NCBI RefSeq assembly: GCF_013294005.1
Contig: NZ_JABSNK010000003.1
Span: 186,001 to 250,000, forward strand
DNA: 64,000 bases
Direction: 5' to 3'
Source of the DNA: Flavobacterium gelidicaeli
Lineage (GTDB): Bacteria; Bacteroidota; Bacteroidia; Flavobacteriales; Flavobacteriaceae
Shown here: positions 58,813 through 64,000 of the stretch, piece by piece
Layout: each line of letters starts with the position of its first letter
How positions within the stretch are numbered: the first letter of the stretch is position 1
Notes under the pieces: generated by a model
Told to the model about the DNA's origin: nothing
The model's input: only the letters and a program-made list of their open reading frames with translations
Databases searched by the model: none
Position numbers and translations under genes: made by a program

Positions 58813-61197
58813 TTAATTACAGTATTGGGCTACTATTTTTGCAGCTCCAGGATAGTTTTTATTTTCGGCCGCAATCATATTTTTACAACCTTTTTCTTTA
58901 TTATTTGTATTCAAATAGCTGGCTCCAAGTATAAACTCAGTCTTACCATCTATAAGTAGTGGCGAATTTAAGGTTTTTTCTAAATAAACGATAGCTGATT
59001 TAAACTGATTCGTCTTAAAATAACAAATTCCTATATTCTGTGTTATTATGATGTTATTTGGATCTTCTTTTGAAGCTTTTTTGTAATATTCTAATGCTTT
59101 ATTAAAATTTTCCTTAGCTGCATATTGCGCTGCAATGATAATATTACTTGGTGCGGTTACATTAATTTGCTGAGTATTTTTGGCTTTAGCCAATGCTGCA
59201 TCCTTCTGAAAGGATTTTTTTCTATTCAATAAAGTAGAATCCTTAGGAAAAATAACTAAACCAGAATCGATAAAATCAATAATTCGGTTGTTTGAATATT
59301 GTGATTGTGCCAAAGCGCTTGATGTATTTATCCATACGCTTGGACTCTGGATGTACTTGATGTACTGATTATGGGTTTTTAAAATAGCCGTTGTATCTTT
59401 TGCATTAGCATCAACAACTAATGCCGATAAATAATAATCTTCATTTCGAGGTCTGATTTCAAAAGCTTTTTGAGCATAGTAACGGGCACTATCGCTCATT
59501 TCCTTCTCTTTATAAATTCTATATTTATACCACTCGGCTCTTCCGGTGTAAGGATTTATCTTTTCTGATTGGTTAAAATATTTAATCGCTTGATCGTATT
59601 TTTTTTCTTTTACAGCATAAATTCCCGCTAGTTCTATATAAGGTTGTGAATTTGTTGCTACGTTAGGGAATTTTGGAATCTTTGTCAAAATCTCGTCATA
59701 ACTATAGGTGTAATTAGCTTCACCTTGAGCCAAATCTATTACAATATCATTCTCTAACTGATAGGCTTTAAAAGTGCTGTACGAAAAATACAATGCAACC
59801 ACACTTAATGTAGTTATAGTCAAAATCAAATTTTTATTAGCTAATCTAGTAGTAGTACTATCTTCAATATTAGTATTGATGACAGTCAAAACTAAAAACA
59901 AACAAAAATTAATTTGCATGGTAGTTCTATACAACGGAAAATTAAATAAAGCATCAATACCGTAGCTAATCATTAATAGCAAAGCTAAAAAAGCAATTAT
60001 ACGCGTTTGTTGCTCATTTTTAGTACTACATCTTTTAATATTTACTGCTAAAGCAAAAAAGAATAGAGACAAATAAACGATTAGGTTTAAAAATCCAGTT
60101 TCGGCAGCAATTTCTAAAAAGTCATTATGTGGATGATCAGAAACTGTTAGTCTGTTTGAAATTTTCTTTTCGAAAGGAATCGATTCTACCTTCCAGTTTC
60201 CTAATCCAATTCCGAGCACTGGATTACTTTTGGCTATTTCAATAGCATTTTCCCAATACTTTAATCGAATATTAACCGAAGCATCATTTTTTTCAGGACT
60301 TATAGTAGCAACCCTATCAGATATTGAACTAAACCTTTCTGTACTCTCTGATTTTTTGAATAATAAATTAGTTATTAAAAAAGCAATTATTAATGGCAAC
60401 AATACTGTTGTAAGTAAATTGATATTTAGCTTTTTATTTGATTTCATAATTGTTAGTGTAGCAATAAAACCAATAACGATTAAAAACAAGGCAATATAGG
60501 AAGCTCTAGAGGCGATTAACAAAATTAAAAGTGTGGCTATAAATAAAGTCAGACTTAAAAACCATTTTTTCCACTTAGAGAAATGAACAATTCCTAAAAG
60601 TAAAAACGGAATTTTACCCGTTAAACTTGCTGCAAATATGTTGATGTTTCCTGTATTTCCTTTTATTGCACCAAAAGCCGCTACTAAACTGCTAGACTTA
60701 GCAAGATTTATAAAATTATTTAATTCAATAAAAGATTGAATAAAAACACTTACGGCTATTAACAGTGTAATATTATAAATAAGATGCAATCTATTATGAA
60801 GGAGTATAGCGAGATTGACAAACATACAAAACACAATAGTTAGCTGCATAAAACTCACTATTGCTAAAGAGAAATTGTGAGCGGTAACTGTAGAAACTGC
60901 ACAGATAATTAAAAAAATTACATACGCTTTAATTACCCAGCTTTTTTTGAAAACCGTGAAAATACTATTAGATAGTAGCGCTGGGTTTTTATAAATAAAT
61001 AAACTTGTAATACTATTTATAATCGAAAGGTATAAATATTGAGGAGCAATAATCTCGAGACTACCCAATTGTGCAAAGAAATCAATAAGTAAAATGCTAA
61101 AAATAAAAAGCATTGTCATTATCTCAAAATAGTTATTATTGTTGTTTAAAGTAACTGAATTGGGATTATTGGTATCGTTTTTACTTTTTTTAGCCAT
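58813..61197 (-). CDS. O-antigen ligase-family membrane protein with TPR domain
   Basis: A 794-residue protein with about eleven membrane spans over residues ~28-470. The Wzy_C/O-antigen ligase periplasmic loop contains VSDHPHNDFLEIAAETGFLN near 357-376. The last ~300 residues are soluble TPR-like repeats (YIELAGIYAVKEKKYDQAIKY, AAQYAAKENFNKALEYYKKA, TQNIGICYFKTNQFKSAIVY). It should join or polymerise lipid-linked glycan at the periplasmic face. In flavobacteria such TPR-fused forms are common and their acceptor is not known. Confidence 0.85.
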   Translation of the reverse strand: MAKKSKNDTNNPNSVTLNNNNNYFEIMTMLFIFSILLIDFFAQLGSLEIIAPQYLYLSIINSITSLFIYKNPALLSNSIFTVFKKSWVIKAYVIFLIICAVSTVTAHNFSLAIVSFMQLTIVFCMFVNLAILLHNRLHLIYNITLLIAVSVFIQSFIELNNFINLAKSSSLVAAFGAIKGNTGNINIFAASLTGKIPFLLLGIVHFSKWKKWFLSLTLFIATLLILLIASRASYIALFLIVIGFIATLTIMKSNKKLNINLLTTVLLPLIIAFLITNLLFKKSESTERFSSISDRVATISPEKNDASVNIRLKYWENAIEIAKSNPVLGIGLGNWKVESIPFEKKISNRLTVSDHPHNDFLEIAAETGFLNLIVYLSLFFFALAVNIKRCSTKNEQQTRIIAFLALLLMISYGIDALFNFPLYRTTMQINFCLFLVLTVINTNIEDSTTTRLANKNLILTITTLSVVALYFSYSTFKAYQLENDIVIDLAQGEANYTYSYDEILTKIPKFPNVATNSQPYIELAGIYAVKEKKYDQAIKYFNQSEKINPYTGRAEWYKYRIYKEKEMSDSARYYAQKAFEIRPRNEDYYLSALVVDANAKDTTAILKTHNQYIKYIQSPSVWINTSSALAQSQYSNNRIIDFIDSGLVIFPKDSTLLNRKKSFQKDAALAKAKNTQQINVTAPSNIIIAAQYAAKENFNKALEYYKKASKEDPNNIIITQNIGICYFKTNQFKSAIVYLEKTLNSPLLIDGKTEFILGASYLNTNNKEKGCKNMIAAENKNYPGAAKIVAQYCN

Positions 61198-61339
61198 CTA
61201 TACTGGGTTGTGAAGTTATATTTTGGATCAAATTTATTGATTATTTTCTCCTGGAGTCTTTTTTTTACTAAAAATTATCATAAAAAAGAATTTGGATATT
61301 TTTTTTGAGAAATTAGCAATCATAAAATCAAACTATAGC

Positions 61340-61347
61340 TATATTTG
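61340..61347 (+). promoter_or_regulatory. -7 box of the proline dehydrogenase promoter
   Basis: TATATTTG matches TAnnTTTG exactly and lies 16 nt before the ATG at 61364. Its position inside the longer frame that begins at 61292 supports 61364 as the real start. No good TTG is placed at -33; TTA near 61314 is the nearest. Confidence 0.55.
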
Positions 61348-61363
61348 CGTAAAAAACCACCCT

Positions 61364-62533
61364 ATGGACAAAATATTTAATAATACGCAAGTAGCCTTTT
61401 CATTAAAGAGCGATACGGAACTGGATCGTGCTTATTTTTTATTCAAAATGATTGCTAATCAGCCTTTGGTTCGCATTGGTACAGCAGTAACAAACTTTGC
61501 TTTAAAAGCACATTTACCTGTTGAAGGATTGATTCGTGCTACAGTATTTGATCACTTTTGTGGTGGTATCAATGAGCAAGACTGCCTCTCTGTAGTTGAT
61601 AAAATGTATACCAAAGGAGTTTCTTCGGTTTTGGATTATTCTGTTGAAGGAAAAGAAGAAGAGGATCAGTTTGATGCAGCTTTAAAAATGACTCTTAAAA
61701 CAATTGAATTTGCTAAAGAGCGTTTGGCGATTCCGTTTGCGGTTTTTAAACCTACGGGACTTGGACGTTTTGAATTGTATGAAAAAATAGGACGCAATGA
61801 ATTATTAAATCCTACTGAACAAGCTGAATGGGATCGAGTAGTAACTCGTTTTGATTTAGTGTGTAGTGAAGGTCATAAAAAAGATGTTGCTTTATTGATT
61901 GATGGTGAAGAGAGCTGGATGCAAGATGCTGCCGATGATTTAGTCACTAATATGATGCGCAAGTACAATAAGGATAAAGCAATTGTATTTAATACACTGC
62001 AATTGTACCGTTGGGATCGATTGGATTATTTAAAAAAGCTGCACGAAACAGCAAAAAATGAAGGTTTTTATATCGGAATGAAATTAGTTCGTGGTGCTTA
62101 CATGGAAAAAGAAAATGTACGTGCTACCGAAATAGGATATCCAACACCTATTTGTGCTTCAAAAAATGATACCGATATAAATTATGATACTACTGTAAAA
62201 TACATGTTGGAACACTTAGACCAAATGTCAATTTTTGCAGGTACACATAATGAATCAAGTACTTATACTTTAATGAAATTAATGAAAAGTAAAGGAATTG
62301 AGTCGAATGATAACCGTATATGGTTTGGACAATTATATGGTATGAGTGATAATATCAGTTACAACTTAGCCGAAAATGGTTATAATGTAGCTAAATATTT
62401 GCCATTTGGACCAGTTAAGGATGTGATGCCTTACTTAATTCGTCGTGCGGAAGAAAATACTTCAGTAGCGGGGCAAACAAGCCGTGAATTAGAAATGATA
62501 AAAGCAGAAAGAAAAAGAAGAAAAGAAGATTAA
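61364..62533 (+). CDS. Proline dehydrogenase
   Basis: 389 residues from ATG 61364 (MDKIFNNTQVAFSLKSD). An ATG at 61292 would add 24 unrelated residues upstream of the promoter and is rejected. The FAD TIM-barrel motifs are present: VFKPTGLGRFELYEKI, YIGMKLVRGAYMEKEN, FAGTHNESSTYTLMKL and WFGQLYGMSDNISYNL. It oxidises proline to pyrroline-5-carboxylate, passing electrons to quinone. It is the stand-alone form, without a P5C dehydrogenase domain. Confidence 0.93.
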   Translation: MDKIFNNTQVAFSLKSDTELDRAYFLFKMIANQPLVRIGTAVTNFALKAHLPVEGLIRATVFDHFCGGINEQDCLSVVDKMYTKGVSSVLDYSVEGKEEEDQFDAALKMTLKTIEFAKERLAIPFAVFKPTGLGRFELYEKIGRNELLNPTEQAEWDRVVTRFDLVCSEGHKKDVALLIDGEESWMQDAADDLVTNMMRKYNKDKAIVFNTLQLYRWDRLDYLKKLHETAKNEGFYIGMKLVRGAYMEKENVRATEIGYPTPICASKNDTDINYDTTVKYMLEHLDQMSIFAGTHNESSTYTLMKLMKSKGIESNDNRIWFGQLYGMSDNISYNLAENGYNVAKYLPFGPVKDVMPYLIRRAEENTSVAGQTSRELEMIKAERKRRKED

Positions 62534-62550
62534 TGGCTCACTTCTAAATA

Positions 62551-62584
62551 AAAAAGGTTTCGCCATTATAGCGAAACCTTTTTT
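62551..62584. terminator. Bidirectional terminator between proline dehydrogenase and porin
   Basis: AAAAAGGTTTCGC pairs perfectly with GCGAAACCTTTTT around CATTATA, with A- and T-runs on both sides, serving the two convergent genes. Confidence 0.88.
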
Positions 62585-62603
62585 ATTACAATTATTTAGA
62601 AAT

Positions 62604-63926
62604 TTAGAAAGATACCTGAAATTGCAATACAAACATGTCTTTACGGTCACTTTGAGAATACTTTATATCAGCTGTTTTATCAAATATAGCTCTGCTTTGA
62701 TATCCTAAACTTAACTTAGGACCTAATGATCCTGTTAAGTAATAATTAGCGCCTAATTCATACATACTCATTGGGCTGTTTAGTGCTTCTAAGTCGGCTA
62801 TTTGACCTGCTGCATAAGCCTGAATACGGCCTTTTATATTGGCATCTTTTGCTTTAGCAAATAAATAACCTACTTGGCTATAATAAATATTTCCGGTTCC
62901 AACACCAATGAATCCGTTACCAGAACCATTAATAAGCGATCCATCAGCAATTGCAGGATTAGGAGTTGAGATACTACGAATGTAGTTTTTCCCGAAATTA
63001 CAATTATTGTAAGCAGCATAAACGGTCAATGCATCTCCTTTTGCACTCAGAGGTTTATCATAAAAAATATCTAATCCTAGAATATTCATGTCCTCATATA
63101 ATGTAGCCGTAGCATCATTAGGATCTACTCTCCACATTGATTTTGATTGCGTTAGATAGCCCGCAGCAATATTAAATATTTTTTTAGTTCCTAAATAAGT
63201 TCCTTTATTGTACGGTTCGTTATTAGATTCTTTATCTGCAAAAGCATAGGTCAACATACCTGAATATTGCGCTTTTGGAGTGTGTGTACTAATTGTAGAA
63301 TTAAGATTCAAAGTACTTGTTGCATTGCGATACGGATTTGTGATCGCTACACGATAGCTTAATTTATCAAACATTCCTTTGGCATAAATACTTAAATTTC
63401 TGTTTCCAAAAGTAGATGAGATATTAATATTCTGTTGGTATATAGGTGCATCCAGTGTCATTTGTGAAGAAGAACTATTTGCAGAATAGCGTGTAGTTCC
63501 AGCTCCCCAAGCCGTTAGACCTCCACCTAAATTAAACTTTTCATTAAAACGGTATTCACCAATAGCGTCTAAAAGAGATAGTGGTGCATTAGATGGTCCA
63601 GAATTTTGTGTAAAATTGATATTGTTTTGCCCTAATTGAATATGGAAAAAAACATTATCAGTAAGCATACCGCTTGCTTGTAAACGCAACCTCCTAATTA
63701 AAACATCAGTAGATTGTGAAACTACATTATCACCAATTTTACTATTCGGATTGAGCTCAGTGTAACGTCCCCATATTTGTAGGTTGGCACCAAATTTAAT
63801 GTATTTTTTTCCATCTTCAGAAAGGTTTACTACAAACGGACTTTTATTCTCTTGTGCTTGAATAGCAACAGATTTTAAAAAAAATAAAAATAATAGAACA
63901 GCTGCTTTATTTAGCTTTGTTTTCAT
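62604..63926 (-). CDS. Outer-membrane porin, phosphate-selective-porin-like
   Basis: A 440-residue protein with a signal peptide (MKTKLNKAAVLLFLFFLKSVAIQAQ). A beta-barrel sequence follows: YIKFGANLQIWGRYTELNP, DVLIRRLRLQASGMLTDNVF (the RRxRL hallmark of the porin O/P family), FFHIQLGQNN and a terminal strand DMFVLQFQVSF ending in Phe. It should allow small solutes through the outer membrane. It lies 10 nt after a gene that is cut by the window edge, so it is probably the second gene of a unit. Confidence 0.85.
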   Translation of the reverse strand: MKTKLNKAAVLLFLFFLKSVAIQAQENKSPFVVNLSEDGKKYIKFGANLQIWGRYTELNPNSKIGDNVVSQSTDVLIRRLRLQASGMLTDNVFFHIQLGQNNINFTQNSGPSNAPLSLLDAIGEYRFNEKFNLGGGLTAWGAGTTRYSANSSSSQMTLDAPIYQQNINISSTFGNRNLSIYAKGMFDKLSYRVAITNPYRNATSTLNLNSTISTHTPKAQYSGMLTYAFADKESNNEPYNKGTYLGTKKIFNIAAGYLTQSKSMWRVDPNDATATLYEDMNILGLDIFYDKPLSAKGDALTVYAAYNNCNFGKNYIRSISTPNPAIADGSLINGSGNGFIGVGTGNIYYSQVGYLFAKAKDANIKGRIQAYAAGQIADLEALNSPMSMYELGANYYLTGSLGPKLSLGYQSRAIFDKTADIKYSQSDRKDMFVLQFQVSF

Positions 63927-63936
63927 TGGTTGTTAA

Positions 63937-64000
63937 TTAGAATTCGGTAAATTGTAGGTTACTTAAGTTTTTATATTTTCCATTTTCTAAAGCCATTAGT
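63937..64000 (-). CDS. C-terminal end of a gene cut by the window edge
   Basis: The minus strand is open from 64000 to a TAA at 63939-63937, giving about 20 residues ending ALENGKYKNLSNLQFTEF. Too little remains to name the protein. The 10-nt spacing to the porin start suggests a shared transcript, and the solute-binding gene of a transport system would be one possibility. Confidence 0.45.
   Translation of the reverse strand, partial: LMALENGKYKNLSNLQFTEF

Noticed and set aside
1..64000. CRISPR arrays, tRNA or rRNA genes, insertion sequences
   Set aside because: No regularly spaced direct repeats, no CCA-ended cloverleaf-like stretches noticed in the gaps, and no transposase-like reading frame were found by eye; a dedicated tRNA scan was not possible.

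Overview
The window looks like chromosome of a Flavobacterium-like member of the Bacteroidetes. Supporting signs are low GC, AAAA-rich leaders without strong Shine-Dalgarno sites, -7 boxes of the TAnnTTTG type, the type IX secretion regulator PorX, a CAL67264-type small membrane protein, Smr-less MutS2, and a B1 metallo-beta-lactamase of the kind carried chromosomally by flavobacteria. No rRNA, tRNA, CRISPR array, transposase or integrase is visible.

Layout. 1-3291 (minus): the 5' part of alanine dehydrogenase, a GNAT acetyltransferase, tsaE and porX. 3292-4867: gene-poor, with a short repeat, an orphan ORF and an inverted-repeat element. 4868-12538 (plus): an accessory operon encoding a J-domain-like tail-anchored protein, a coiled-coil membrane protein, a long Hsp70-like ATPase, a lipoprotein, a DUF6804-like membrane gene broken by one TAA, and a Ser/Thr-kinase/AAA+ fusion. 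This is the strongest candidate for an undescribed system. 12784-17062: orphan genes, then a TPR protein, a serine hydrolase and a metallo-beta-lactamase. 17188-24902: DUF1697, Dph6-like ligase, M1 peptidase, TSUP permease and a UvrD/PcrA helicase. 24926-29375 (plus): an AT-rich array of orphan genes and decayed genes, separated by related repeat spacers and one attC-like hairpin. 29541-45502: mostly housekeeping (tsaC, OmpA-like lipoprotein, glycosyltransferase, holA, ettA, mutS2, RecD-like helicase, kdsB). 45562-48662: acyltransferase, a XRE regulator divergent from an M14 peptidase with six operator-like palindromes between them, and an Lrp/AsnC regulator. 48765-64000: ppc, DinB, deoxyinosine glycosylase, recQ, a DHS-like enzyme next to arginine decarboxylase, aroB, an O-antigen ligase/TPR protein, proline dehydrogenase and a porin.

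How genes may work together. tsaE and tsaC both serve tRNA t6A synthesis. The arginine decarboxylase and DHS-like genes are probably a polyamine module. In the 4868-12538 operon a co-chaperone-like protein, an Hsp70 and an unfolding-type AAA+ with a kinase sensor domain suggest a membrane-linked chaperone or signalling machine; that is inference from domains and gene order only. Two loci (10495-10788 and 27658-28374) keep their reading frame across in-frame TAA codons, which suggests recent pseudogenisation in accessory DNA.
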